From contig JALFKQ010000032.1 in NCBI GenBank assembly GCA_022774645.1, positions 1 to 64,000 on the forward strand: DNA of 64,000 bases, in the 5' to 3' direction. The position numbers and the translations under genes were made by a program. Position 1 is the first letter of the stretch. Each line of letters opens with the position of its first letter. The notes beneath the pieces are model-generated. The model made no database searches, was not told the DNA's origin, and saw only the letters and a program-made list of their open reading frames with translations. Below are positions 30,509 through 39,081 of the stretch, in pieces. This DNA is from Mycoplasmatota bacterium. Its GTDB lineage: Bacteria > Bacillota_I > Bacilli_A > RF39 > UBA660.

Positions 30509-32038
30509 ATGGAAAAAGAAAAATTTTATATAACAACACCTATATATTATCCTAGTGCTGATTTTCATATTGGGCATTGTTATACAACTATTATAGCTGA
30601 TGCGATTGCTAGATATAAAAGATTAAAAGGATATGATGTTTATTTTCAAACAGGTACAGATGAACATGGTCAAAAGATTGAAAAGAAAGCACAAGATGCT
30701 GGTGTAAGTCCAATTGATTATATAAATCCTATTATTGATAATGCTAAGGATTTATGGAAAAGTTTAAATATTTCTTATGATTATTTTATTAGAACAACTG
30801 ATAGCGACCATGAGAGAAGAGTTCAAGAGATTTTCAAAATAATGTATGATAAAGGTGATATTTATAAAGGAGAATATAAAGGACTTTATTGTACACCTTG
30901 TGAATCATTCTGGACAGAAAGTCAACTTGATGAAAATGGTATGTGTCCTGATTGTCATAGAGAAGTTCATGAAATAAGTGAAGAAGCATATTTTTTTAAA
31001 TTATCTAAATATCAAGATAAGTTAGTTAAGTTTTATGAAGATAACCCTAATTTTATACTTCCACTTAGTAGAAAGAATGAAATGTTAAATAACTTTATTA
31101 AACCAGGTCTTTCTGACTTATGTGTTTCTAGAACATCATTTACTTGGGGAATACCTGTTAGTTTTGATACTAAGCATGTTGTTTATGTATGGGTTGATGC
31201 ATTATCTAACTATATTACATCACTTGGTTATCCGGAAAATACTGAAAAGTTTAATAAATATTGGCCTGCTGATTTACATCTAGTTGGTAAAGAAATAGTA
31301 AGATTTCATACAATTATTTGGCCTTGTATGTGTATGAGTTTAGGTATAGATTTACCTAAACAGGTGTTTGGTCATGGTTGGTTAATTATTGATGGTGGTA
31401 AAATTTCTAAATCATTAGGTAATTATAAAGATCCAAGAGAATATATTAGTTCTTATGGAGTAGATGCTGTTAGATATTTTGCTTTAAGAGAAGTGCCTTT
31501 TGGTAATGATGGTAATTTTTCAGAAGCCGCATTAATTTCTAGAACAAATAGTGATCTTGTTAATACTTATGGTAACTTAGTAAATAGAACAATCGCAATG
31601 AGTAAGAAATATTTTGATTCTGTTGTTACTAATCCAAATGTATATGAAGAAGTAGATGATTCAGTAATTAATTATGCTAAAGAATTACCTAGTATTGTAT
31701 ATGAAAAGATGGATTCATTAAAAGTTAATGAAGCTCTTGAAAGTATATTTGAATTATTAAAGAAATGTAATAAGTATATTGATGATACTACTCCTTGGAT
31801 ACTTGCTAAGGATGAAACTAAATCTGATAGACTTAAAACTGTACTTTATAATTTACTCGAAGGTATTAGAATTGCTACTGTATTATTAAGACCATATATA
31901 CCAGATACTTGTGATAAAGTATTTAATATGTTAAATACTAAAAATATTGATTTTGATACATTAGATTTTGGTAATTTAGAAACTGATATAAAACTTAATG
32001 AAGCAACAATATTATTTAATAGAATTGAAGAAAAATAG
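30509..32038 (+). CDS. metG: Methionyl-tRNA synthetase
   Basis: A 509-residue class I synthetase that charges tRNA-Met. It has HIGH at residues 22-25, a zinc knuckle (CTPCESF and CPDCHREV) in the connective peptide, and KISKS as the KMSKS loop. The helical anticodon-binding domain follows. The C-terminal tRNA-binding EMAP-like domain of longer forms is absent. Transcription is controlled by the T-box directly upstream, and AAGGAGG precedes the ATG. Confidence 0.97.
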   Translation: MEKEKFYITTPIYYPSADFHIGHCYTTIIADAIARYKRLKGYDVYFQTGTDEHGQKIEKKAQDAGVSPIDYINPIIDNAKDLWKSLNISYDYFIRTTDSDHERRVQEIFKIMYDKGDIYKGEYKGLYCTPCESFWTESQLDENGMCPDCHREVHEISEEAYFFKLSKYQDKLVKFYEDNPNFILPLSRKNEMLNNFIKPGLSDLCVSRTSFTWGIPVSFDTKHVVYVWVDALSNYITSLGYPENTEKFNKYWPADLHLVGKEIVRFHTIIWPCMCMSLGIDLPKQVFGHGWLIIDGGKISKSLGNYKDPREYISSYGVDAVRYFALREVPFGNDGNFSEAALISRTNSDLVNTYGNLVNRTIAMSKKYFDSVVTNPNVYEEVDDSVINYAKELPSIVYEKMDSLKVNEALESIFELLKKCNKYIDDTTPWILAKDETKSDRLKTVLYNLLEGIRIATVLLRPYIPDTCDKVFNMLNTKNIDFDTLDFGNLETDIKLNEATILFNRIEEK

Positions 32039-32063
32039 TTATGTACAATACATAACTTTTTTT
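32037..32063 (+). terminator. Terminator after metG
   Basis: Perfect 9-bp stem (agttatgta 32037-32045, tacataact 32049-32057) with a 3-nt loop and T run to 32063, overlapping the metG stop. Confidence 0.88.
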
Positions 32064-32070
32064 ATATAAT
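32042..32070 (+). promoter_or_regulatory. Promoter giving a probable leaderless mRNA for the TraX-like gene
   Basis: TATAAT at 32065-32070 with a weak TGTACA 17 nt upstream. The ATG is at 32077, exactly where transcription should start, and there is no ribosome binding site in between. Confidence 0.5.
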
Positions 32071-32076
32071 TATTAT

Positions 32077-32727
32077 ATGAAAGAATATACTAAGTTAAAT
32101 ACAGATACAAATTTTATTAAATTGATAGCTATTATAACTATGACTATTGATCATATAGGAGCAGTTTTTTTTGAAAATTGTTTAATATTTAGAATAATTG
32201 GTAGAATAGCTTTTCCTTTGTTTGTTTATTCAATTATGATAGGTTATTTTAATACAAAAAGTATAAAAAAATATATATTAAGATTGTTTATTATTGGTTT
32301 GTTATCGCAATTTTCATATAGTATGTTATTTGATATATATAGACCTAATGTAATGTTTACATTAATTTGTGTATTACTTGGATATTATGCATTAGATAAG
32401 AAAAAGTGGTGGATTCTTCCGATATTATTTGTATTTCCATTTTTGTTAAATTTTGAATATGCAATTGTTTTTTTATTTCTTGTTTGTATATTTTATTATT
32501 GTAGAAATAATGGATTATTATTAAGTATATTTTTTATATTATTTTATTTAAATTATTTATTCTTTGGTACAACTGATTTTAATTTTGCTACTTTTTTTAC
32601 TATATTGTGTTTACCATTTATATTAATTAATACTAATTTTAATATAAAGATTAATAAATATGTATTTTATTTATATTATCCAGTACATATAACAATATTA
32701 CTTATTATAAAAAGTTTACTTGTGTAA
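32077..32727 (+). CDS. TraX family membrane protein
   Basis: A 216-residue protein with about seven hydrophobic segments. The N-terminal FIKLIAIITMTIDHIGAVFF and IFRIIGRIAFPLFVYSI are typical of TraX, a membrane acyltransferase-like family named for the protein that N-acetylates F-pilin in E. coli. In Firmicutes it is common on chromosomes and its target is unknown. No Shine-Dalgarno sequence is visible; the -10 box lies 6 nt before the ATG, so the mRNA may be leaderless. It could act on one of the surface proteins encoded nearby, but that is only a guess. Confidence 0.82.
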   Translation: MKEYTKLNTDTNFIKLIAIITMTIDHIGAVFFENCLIFRIIGRIAFPLFVYSIMIGYFNTKSIKKYILRLFIIGLLSQFSYSMLFDIYRPNVMFTLICVLLGYYALDKKKWWILPILFVFPFLLNFEYAIVFLFLVCIFYYCRNNGLLLSIFFILFYLNYLFFGTTDFNFATFFTILCLPFILINTNFNIKINKYVFYLYYPVHITILLIIKSLLV

Positions 32728-32736
32728 ACTTTTTTA
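32711..32736 (+). terminator. Terminator after the TraX-like gene
   Basis: Perfect 9-bp stem (aaagtttac 32711-32719, gtaaacttt 32724-32732) with a 4-nt loop and T run, overlapping the stop codon. Confidence 0.85.
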
Positions 32737-32775
32737 TTTATTTTATTATTATGTAATATATATACTTGGTAATAC

Positions 32776-32804
32776 ATAGTAGTAGTGATAGTATATCATT
32801 AAGA
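32776..32804 (+). promoter_or_regulatory. Possible promoter before the DUF6273-like fragment
   Basis: TTGGTA and TAGTAT are 17 nt apart. AGAGGTGAGG follows at 32802-32811, so this relic may still be transcribed and even translated. The remaining bases of the 330-nt gap (32728-33057) hold only the fragment and AT-rich spacer. Confidence 0.3.
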
Positions 32805-32809
32805 GGTGA

Positions 32810-32986
32810 GGATTAAAAATTTATAAAGGTATGTTTGATGGTAAATTAGGTGTTAATTTTGAAACAAATTTTATACCTGTTGTTTCTATAAAGTCTAATG
32901 TAACTGTTTTATCAGGGAATGGGACTATTAATAATCCATATAGAATTGATAATGTTGATATTAAAACAGATGGTGTTTTAAAATAA
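32810..32986 (+). pseudogene. C-terminal fragment of a DUF6273-like surface protein
   Basis: After an in-frame TGA at 32807, a frame of 58 codons runs to TAA at 32986. From the ATG at 32831 it would give 51 residues. It encodes DGKLGVNFETNFIPVVSI and then SNVTVLSGNGTINNPYRID. This matches the pattern seen at the C-terminus of larger surface proteins, where the fold ends in RPVI.. and a GNGT..NPY tail. The gene just downstream ends with the same type of domain (LDVRPIITIKK). I read this as the surviving 3' end of a lost paralogue. A short gene using an ATT start at 32819 behind the AGAGGTGAGG site is possible. Confidence 0.5.
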
Positions 32987-33057
32987 GAATTCTTTTTTAA
33001 GGATTTTTTATTTTTCATTTATTTCTTTTTATAAATTTTTAGTATATAATAATTGAT

Positions 33058-34224
33058 ATGAAAAAGTTTAAAAAATATATAATTATAATTATTTTATTTG
33101 TTATTGTTATGATTGGAATATTAATATTCTTTATATTTAGATATGATAGAATACACTTATTAAATAGAACAAGAGATTTACTTGGTTATATTTATACTAT
33201 AGATGAAGGAAAATATAATTTTAAATATGGTATTCTTGATAATGGAAATATAACAAAAACAGATTATTATATTGATGGAACTGGTAAAGTTGAAAAAGAT
33301 AAATATGGTAATGTAAGATTTTATATTAAAAGTAAAGAGTATTGTATTTATAAAACTTTTTTAGGAAATATTAATATTCAAAAGGGTGAATGTAGTGAAT
33401 TTAAAGATTTAGAAGCATCGTTAAATAAAAATAATACGACTATTTCATTTGAATTTAAATATCCTGTTAGTGAATACTTGATATCTAATAGAGATGATTT
33501 TAAAGGTGAATGGAAAGATATATCTAATAATAATTTAATATTAAATTATTATGAAGAGGGAATACATTATATTTGGTTTAAGGATACTGATGGTAATATT
33601 AGTGTACCTATTAAATTTACAGTTGAATGTTTAAATACAACTAAAAGTGATTTTAATAAAAATATATTTTATTGTAATGGATCTACTGTTTATATAGATA
33701 AAGAAGAATGGATTATAATTGATAATTCTTTTGATAAAATAACTATGATGAAATATTTACCTATAAGTGAAAAGTTGGCTCATTGTAGTGGAGAAAATAG
33801 TTCATTTTGTAATAAGAATGATAAATATAAGTGGAGTAATTCATATATAAATTATTATCTTAATAATGTTTATATTAAAAATTTTAGTCTAAAAGATGAT
33901 TTATTAGAATATGATATATGTGATGATATTGACAACAAGAATTGTGATGGAGAGTATTGCGGTGGTTATACGAAAGAAGAAATAAGTAGTAATAATTGGA
34001 GTTGTAATAAATATACTAAAAGTAAAATTAGAATTATTAATTATTATGAATATTCTTTAATTGTTAATAAGTTTAAAGATATTTCATTATTTAAAGGCAA
34101 TTATTGGATGAGTGATATAAGTAATGATAATGGTTATTCTCTTACTTCTAGTGGAGATGTTTATATATATGAGAATTATAATAATAAATTAGATGTAAGA
34201 CCGATTATCACAATAAAAAAGTAA
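33058..34224 (+). CDS. Membrane-anchored surface protein with DUF6273-like C-terminal domain
   Basis: A 388-residue protein. One hydrophobic segment (about 7-29) follows a basic N-terminus. The middle region (about 110-190) looks like a small beta domain with an immunoglobulin-like pattern (WKDISN, GIHYIWFKDTDGNISVPIKF). The C-terminal region (about 205-388) has DKEEWIIID, KYKWSNSYINYYLNN, NYWMSDISNDNGYSLTSSG and VRPIITIKK, as in DUF6273-type domains of secreted Firmicute proteins. It contains about a dozen cysteines, unusual for an exported protein of this organism. TATAAT at 33045-33050 places the transcription start at the ATG, with no ribosome binding site. Confidence 0.6.
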   Translation: MKKFKKYIIIIILFVIVMIGILIFFIFRYDRIHLLNRTRDLLGYIYTIDEGKYNFKYGILDNGNITKTDYYIDGTGKVEKDKYGNVRFYIKSKEYCIYKTFLGNINIQKGECSEFKDLEASLNKNNTTISFEFKYPVSEYLISNRDDFKGEWKDISNNNLILNYYEEGIHYIWFKDTDGNISVPIKFTVECLNTTKSDFNKNIFYCNGSTVYIDKEEWIIIDNSFDKITMMKYLPISEKLAHCSGENSSFCNKNDKYKWSNSYINYYLNNVYIKNFSLKDDLLEYDICDDIDNKNCDGEYCGGYTKEEISSNNWSCNKYTKSKIRIINYYEYSLIVNKFKDISLFKGNYWMSDISNDNGYSLTSSGDVYIYENYNNKLDVRPIITIKK

Positions 34225-34228
34225 TTTT

Positions 34229-34255
34229 AACACTATATAATTTTATAGTGTTTTT
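34229..34255 (+). terminator. Terminator after the DUF6273-like gene
   Basis: Perfect 9-bp stem (aacactata 34229-34237, tatagtgtt 34244-34252) with a 6-nt loop and T run. Confidence 0.87.
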
Positions 34256-34278
34256 AAATTTTTACAAAAAATATTTAA

Positions 34279-34307
34279 TTGAATAATAATATCATGTATG
34301 TTAAAAT
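34279..34307 (+). promoter_or_regulatory. Promoter of the Asp/Cys-repeat protein gene
   Basis: TTGAAT at 34279-34284 and TAAAAT at 34302-34307, 17 nt apart. GGAG at 34321-34324 then precedes the start at 34333. A start at 34279 would lie inside this promoter and is rejected. Confidence 0.6.
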
Positions 34308-34332
34308 TGTATTGATAATAGGAGATATCGTT

Positions 34333-36486
34333 ATGGAAGATAATAATAATTTAATTGATCAAAAAAATATTGATATTATAGAAAATAACAATAATTTAAT
34401 TGATCAAAATAATATTAATAATATAGATAATAATATTGATGAAATTAGTGAAGATGATGAAAAGAAACATAAGAAAAGATTACTTATACTTTTGTTATTA
34501 TTACTGTTCATTATTATTATAATTTTTAGTAGTGGTATTTTAATTAAAAAAAATAATGGTATGTCATTTAATATAGATATTGATGGTGATGCTGTACCTG
34601 ATATTAACTTAGATTTTGATACTAAAGAGTGCAAAGTTAATTGTACAAAAGATAATAAAAAGCCTTTTGTTAATGTTGATTATGGTGGTGGTAAAAAGCC
34701 TACATTTAATGTTGATACTACTGGAGATGGAAAACCAGATTCTAACTTAATTAATCAAGATACAAATGGTGATGGAAAATGTGATTTAAATTGTGATACT
34801 AATGATGATGGTTGGCCTGATACTAATATTGATTTAGATGGTGATGGAGAACCAGATATAAATATAGATCTTGATGGGGACGGAAATTGTGATTTAAATT
34901 GTGATATAGATAAAGATGGAGAACCAGAGTTAAATATTGATACAGATAAAGATAATGTTTGTAACATAAACTGTGATACAGATGGAGATGGTAGACCAGA
35001 TATAAATATCGATTATAATAAAGATAGAGAGCCACATTTTAATGAAGACACTGATGGTGATAAGAAACCTGATAGAAATTCAATGAATCAAGATAATGAT
35101 GGAGATGGCAAATGTGATTTAAACTGTGATACAGATAAAGACGGATGGCCAGAAATAAATATTGATCTTGATGGTGACGGCAAATGTGATTTAAATTGCG
35201 ATTTAGATAAAGATGGAAAATGTGACATAAATTGTGATACAGATAAAGATGGAAAACCAGATATAAATATTGATACTGATGGTGATTATAAGTGTGATAT
35301 AAACTGTGATACAAATGGAGATGGAAAGCCAGATATTAACATTGATTATAATAAAGATAGAGAGCCACATTTTAATGAGGATACTGATAATGATAAGAAA
35401 CCTGATAGAAATCCAATGAATCAAGATAACGATAAAGATGGAAAGTGTGATTTAAACTGTGATACAGATAAAGATGGATGGCCTGAGACTAATATAGATT
35501 TAGATGGTGATGGAAAGTGTGATTTAAATTGTGATACTAATAACGATGGTAAATGTGATACAAATTGTGATACAGATAATGATGGAAAATGTGATTTAAA
35601 TTGTGATACAGATAAAGATGGAAAATGTGATTTAAATTGTGATACTAATAATGATGGAAAATGTGATCTAAATTGTGATACTAATAAAGATGGCAAATGT
35701 GATTTAAATTGCGATTTAGATAAAAATGGCAAATGTGATTTAAATTGTGATACTAATAAAGATGGAAAATGTGATTTAAACTGTGACACTAATAATGATG
35801 GTAGATGTGATTTAAATTGTGACACTGATAAAGATGGAAAATGTGATTTAAATTGTGACACTAATAAAGATGGAAAATGTGATTTAAACTGTGACACTAA
35901 TGATGATGGCAAATGTGATTTAAACTGTGATACAGATAAAGATGGAAAGTGTGATTTAAATTGTGATACTAATAAGGATGGCAAATGTGATTTAAATTGT
36001 GATACTGATGGAGATGGCATTTGTAATAAGAACTGTGATACAGATGGTGATGGTAAGTGTGATACAAACTGTGATGGTAAAGAAGATAATGTCAATATAA
36101 ATGAAGGTGATGAGTATGTTCTTACTCTTACTGGAAGTGACTACGATGTATCAAAAATAATTCCTGGTTGGAAAGGAACTAAAAAATTTAAATTATCAAA
36201 TACTTCTAATACTCTTCAAACAATAAGTATGAAGTGGATAGATGTTAAAAATACATTTACTACAACAAATAATTTATATTACAATGTTAAAAGAAATAAA
36301 ACTAATATTATCACTAATAAAAGGACCCCATATAAGGAAACTGATATTGTAACTAATGTTATAATACCTGCTAAGACTACTTATGAATGGACATTTACTT
36401 TTGAGTTTAAAGATACTGGTAAAAATCAAGATATAGATATGGGTAAAATATTTGATGCTAAAATAAAAATAATAGTTAAACAATAA
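34333..36486 (+). CDS. Anchored protein with tandem calcium-binding-like Asp/Cys repeats and a TasA-like C-terminal domain
   Basis: A 717-residue protein. An acidic Asn-rich cytoplasmic tail is followed by a membrane helix at 50-70. Residues about 79-583 consist of Asp/Asn/Gly-rich repeats. Early copies alternate the type DLDGDGEPDINI with KCDLNCDTNKDG, and from about 390 onwards there is a nearly pure array of the 12-residue unit with two Cys per unit. The D.D.DG pattern is that of thrombospondin type-3 and dockerin-like calcium loops. The last 134 residues (584-717) contain IPAKTTYEWTFTFEFKDTG and GKIFDAKIKI, closely resembling the C-termini of the TasA-like proteins at 39082 and 39804. I infer a calcium-stiffened stalk carrying a TasA-like head. 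Confidence 0.75.
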   Translation: MEDNNNLIDQKNIDIIENNNNLIDQNNINNIDNNIDEISEDDEKKHKKRLLILLLLLLFIIIIIFSSGILIKKNNGMSFNIDIDGDAVPDINLDFDTKECKVNCTKDNKKPFVNVDYGGGKKPTFNVDTTGDGKPDSNLINQDTNGDGKCDLNCDTNDDGWPDTNIDLDGDGEPDINIDLDGDGNCDLNCDIDKDGEPELNIDTDKDNVCNINCDTDGDGRPDINIDYNKDREPHFNEDTDGDKKPDRNSMNQDNDGDGKCDLNCDTDKDGWPEINIDLDGDGKCDLNCDLDKDGKCDINCDTDKDGKPDINIDTDGDYKCDINCDTNGDGKPDINIDYNKDREPHFNEDTDNDKKPDRNPMNQDNDKDGKCDLNCDTDKDGWPETNIDLDGDGKCDLNCDTNNDGKCDTNCDTDNDGKCDLNCDTDKDGKCDLNCDTNNDGKCDLNCDTNKDGKCDLNCDLDKNGKCDLNCDTNKDGKCDLNCDTNNDGRCDLNCDTDKDGKCDLNCDTNKDGKCDLNCDTNDDGKCDLNCDTDKDGKCDLNCDTNKDGKCDLNCDTDGDGICNKNCDTDGDGKCDTNCDGKEDNVNINEGDEYVLTLTGSDYDVSKIIPGWKGTKKFKLSNTSNTLQTISMKWIDVKNTFTTTNNLYYNVKRNKTNIITNKRTPYKETDIVTNVIIPAKTTYEWTFTFEFKDTGKNQDIDMGKIFDAKIKIIVKQ
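35440..36080 (+). repeat. 36-bp tandem repeats encoding the KCDLNCD(T)NKDG unit
   Basis: A near-perfect in-frame array of 36-bp units, for example the recurrent gatggaaaatgtgattta. There are no interspersed unique spacers, so it is a coding repeat and not a CRISPR array. Degenerate copies extend the repeat upstream to about 34590. Copy number is likely to vary by recombination or slippage. Confidence 0.9.
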
Positions 36487-36499
36487 CTATTATTTTTTT
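36466..36499. terminator. Bidirectional terminator between convergent genes
   Basis: Perfect 13-bp stem (36466-36478 with 36484-36496) around a 5-nt loop with A and T runs on either side, between the Asp/Cys-repeat gene and the convergent YfhO-like gene. Confidence 0.85.
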
Positions 36500-38994
36500 C
36501 TTATATAAATTATTGATGTGATCAGAGATATTACTGATATAATTAATCCTATTATAAATCCTTTGGGTATATAATGTAATTTAATATTATGTTTTCCTTT
36601 TGATAAGTCTAAACATATAAATGCATCATAACATATTTTATATTCTACTTTTTTATTATCAACTTTAATAGTCCATCCTTTATTATATGGAATTGTTAAT
36701 AATAATGTCTGTTTATTGTTGACATTGATATTACCTTCGATTTTGTTGTCTTTATCATATTTAGTTATTTCTAATTGATTATTTTTAAGTTCATTTATAG
36801 AATTTATATATTTACTATAATCAAATTTATACCAATTTGTATTATCATATTTTACTTTTACTATGCTTGTTTTCATTATGATTTTATATTCTTCATCTTT
36901 TTTAATAAATAAGGGAAATTCTTTTGATGATGCAGATTCTATTTTTTTATTATTAATATATACTTTATAATTAAATTCATAAGATATATTTTTATTGGGA
37001 ACTAAGAATATATCTTTATCTGCTTTATTAGATATTTCTATATATGATTCTATATTTGATTCTGGTTTTATGTATTTTATATTATTTTCATTAACTATTT
37101 TCATTTTATATAGTTTTATATTTTCTATTTTATATATACTTTCATTTTTATCTAACATTGAATTTATTAATAATTCAGTATTTTTATAACTATTATTTGT
37201 AAAATTTATTTTGTTATAATTAATCATATATCCTAAGTTAAGATAATCATTATTTAGATAAATATAAGGATTTGTATTATATATATTTTTATAATAAAAT
37301 TCGTTATCATTTCCATTAATATATTTAATTCCTAATAATGAAGTTATATAAGGATTATAATTATCAAATATTACACTTGCATCACTATTTGTTTTATAAT
37401 TGAATCTTTTAAAGAAAGTAATTATTCTATCATTTCGTATTGAATTAAAATGATTAATTCCATTAAAATTATAGATTAGGCCTGTATTATTTATATCATT
37501 TGAATTAATTTCCATTCTATAAAATTTATTTTTCTTTTCTGCTTTTTTAATTTCATTAATTGTTGTTTCGTTAATTTCATTATTTAATTTATAATATTCT
37601 AGAGTAGTGGAGAATGGCAATGATTTTATTGTTATTATTGTATTAAATATTATTTCTGTAAAAAATAATAAAATTATTAAATATTTTGCATTTTCATTAT
37701 TTAGAAAGAACATATATTGTATTAGTAATATTATTCCAAGTATATATGCCATTATCTTAATTATGTTATTACTTATATTACTTGTTAACATTGGATAAAT
37801 TGTTAATAAAATGTAGATAACTATTAATAATATGTTTATCTTTATATTAATATTTTTTTCTATGTTTATGAATTCTTTCATAGCAATTATTATCAATAAA
37901 AATGAGAATGTAAATATATATCTATTTGGATACCAAATTGGTTTTTGAAATAGTTGCCATGCATAATCTATTAAGTTAAAACTGATGCTTAATAGAAAAA
38001 ATAATATAAATACCATTGTTGCTTTTTTTTCTCTTTTTGCAATCTTCTTATTTAAGAAGTATTTTATATTTAAAACTATAACTAGCATTGAAACATATAT
38101 ATTAACCATACCATATTTAAGATCGTAACTATTTATTATTCCAGGAAATGCTTTGTAAAAAATATTTAGGAAATTGAAATTAAATTTAAAGTAATTTGTT
38201 TGTTCGGGATTTTTATATAAGAGTGCTTTTCCTTCTAGTAATTCTATTGCTTCTGGTATCAAAATTATTGAACAAATAAGTCCAGATAATAAACTTGATA
38301 TTATAAAATTTTTAACAATTTTTTTATCTTTTTTATAAATATAGCATTCATATGTAAAATATAATAATGAAAATATACATACCATATATCCAATGTAATA
38401 ATTTGATAATATTGATAATGTTAAAGATATTATATAAAGTTTATTATCATTTTTATCTATTAGTTTTTGAAGTCCTAATATAGTTATTGGAAATAAAACT
38501 ATTGTATCAAAGAACATATAGTTAAAATAATATGTTACATTGTATGCCATTAAAGCATAGGCAATACTGAAAATAATATATGTTAAGTTTTTTTGTTTAT
38601 TGTATTTATATTTTAAGAATTTACACATTGTAAATCCAGAAAGTCCAATTCTTAAAAATATGATTATTGTATAAAATTCTAATATAGTATTATTTGTGGT
38701 AAATATACAAAGTAAGTTAGTTGGATTAAATAAATAATATATTGCAGTAGCATAAAAATTAAATCCTAATAAACCTTTGAAAGAATAAAATAAACTATTT
38801 TGACCTAGTAATACTGTTTTGTAATAATTTGTAAATCCTATGTATTGATAATATCCATCATATTTTGAAAGTGATTGTTCACCAAATGGATATGTTTTAC
38901 TTATTAAACAAGCTACTAACATTATTAATATTGGAATTATAAATGATAATAATTCTGGTATATATTTTTGAATTTTATTTTTCATCTTCATCAC
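36490..38994 (-). CDS. YfhO family membrane protein
   Basis: An 834-residue protein with about a dozen hydrophobic segments in the first 440 residues, a large soluble part and a last helix near the C-terminus (GFIIGLIISVISLITSIIYI). The N-terminal PFGEQSLSKYDGYYQYI and the extended loop are typical of YfhO, a GT-C-fold family. In Bacillus and Listeria, YfhO-type enzymes glycosylate lipoteichoic acid from undecaprenyl-linked sugar. The first codon may be GTG (38994) or ATG (38991). An extended -10 on this strand (TGATAAAAT, 39009-39001) places the transcript start at the GTG, with no ribosome binding site. Confidence 0.85.
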   Translation of the reverse strand: MMKMKNKIQKYIPELLSFIIPILIMLVACLISKTYPFGEQSLSKYDGYYQYIGFTNYYKTVLLGQNSLFYSFKGLLGFNFYATAIYYLFNPTNLLCIFTTNNTILEFYTIIIFLRIGLSGFTMCKFLKYKYNKQKNLTYIIFSIAYALMAYNVTYYFNYMFFDTIVLFPITILGLQKLIDKNDNKLYIISLTLSILSNYYIGYMVCIFSLLYFTYECYIYKKDKKIVKNFIISSLLSGLICSIILIPEAIELLEGKALLYKNPEQTNYFKFNFNFLNIFYKAFPGIINSYDLKYGMVNIYVSMLVIVLNIKYFLNKKIAKREKKATMVFILFFLLSISFNLIDYAWQLFQKPIWYPNRYIFTFSFLLIIIAMKEFINIEKNINIKINILLIVIYILLTIYPMLTSNISNNIIKIMAYILGIILLIQYMFFLNNENAKYLIILLFFTEIIFNTIITIKSLPFSTTLEYYKLNNEINETTINEIKKAEKKNKFYRMEINSNDINNTGLIYNFNGINHFNSIRNDRIITFFKRFNYKTNSDASVIFDNYNPYITSLLGIKYINGNDNEFYYKNIYNTNPYIYLNNDYLNLGYMINYNKINFTNNSYKNTELLINSMLDKNESIYKIENIKLYKMKIVNENNIKYIKPESNIESYIEISNKADKDIFLVPNKNISYEFNYKVYINNKKIESASSKEFPLFIKKDEEYKIIMKTSIVKVKYDNTNWYKFDYSKYINSINELKNNQLEITKYDKDNKIEGNINVNNKQTLLLTIPYNKGWTIKVDNKKVEYKICYDAFICLDLSKGKHNIKLHYIPKGFIIGLIISVISLITSIIYIRKK

Positions 38995-39000
38995 AAAAAT

Positions 39001-39009
39001 ATTTTATCA
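39001..39009 (-). promoter_or_regulatory. Extended -10 before the YfhO-like gene
   Basis: Read on the minus strand this is TGATAAAAT. The gap to the first codon is only 6 nt. No good -35 is visible, which extended -10 promoters can tolerate. Confidence 0.45.
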
Positions 39010-39081
39010 TAAATTTTATCAAAATAATTGAATTATAAAAAAAATAATGTTATGATTATATCATAAAAGGAGGATATGAAA

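Noticed and set aside
34279..34332. N-terminal extension of the Asp/Cys-repeat protein
   Set aside because: It overlaps the predicted promoter and lacks a ribosome binding site; the 34333 start is preceded by GGAG.
35440..36080. Regular 36-bp repeats suggesting a CRISPR array
   Set aside because: The units follow each other directly with no unique spacers and translate in frame to a 12-residue repeat inside a large gene; no cas genes are near.
34404..36095. Several long minus-strand frames opposite the Asp/Cys-repeat gene
   Set aside because: They are mirror translations of the repeat, with low-complexity Ser/Phe/Tyr/His sequence, and lack starts with ribosome binding sites.
36995..37798. 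Plus-strand frames opposite the YfhO-like gene
   Set aside because: They are hydrophobic shadows of a membrane-protein gene on the other strand.
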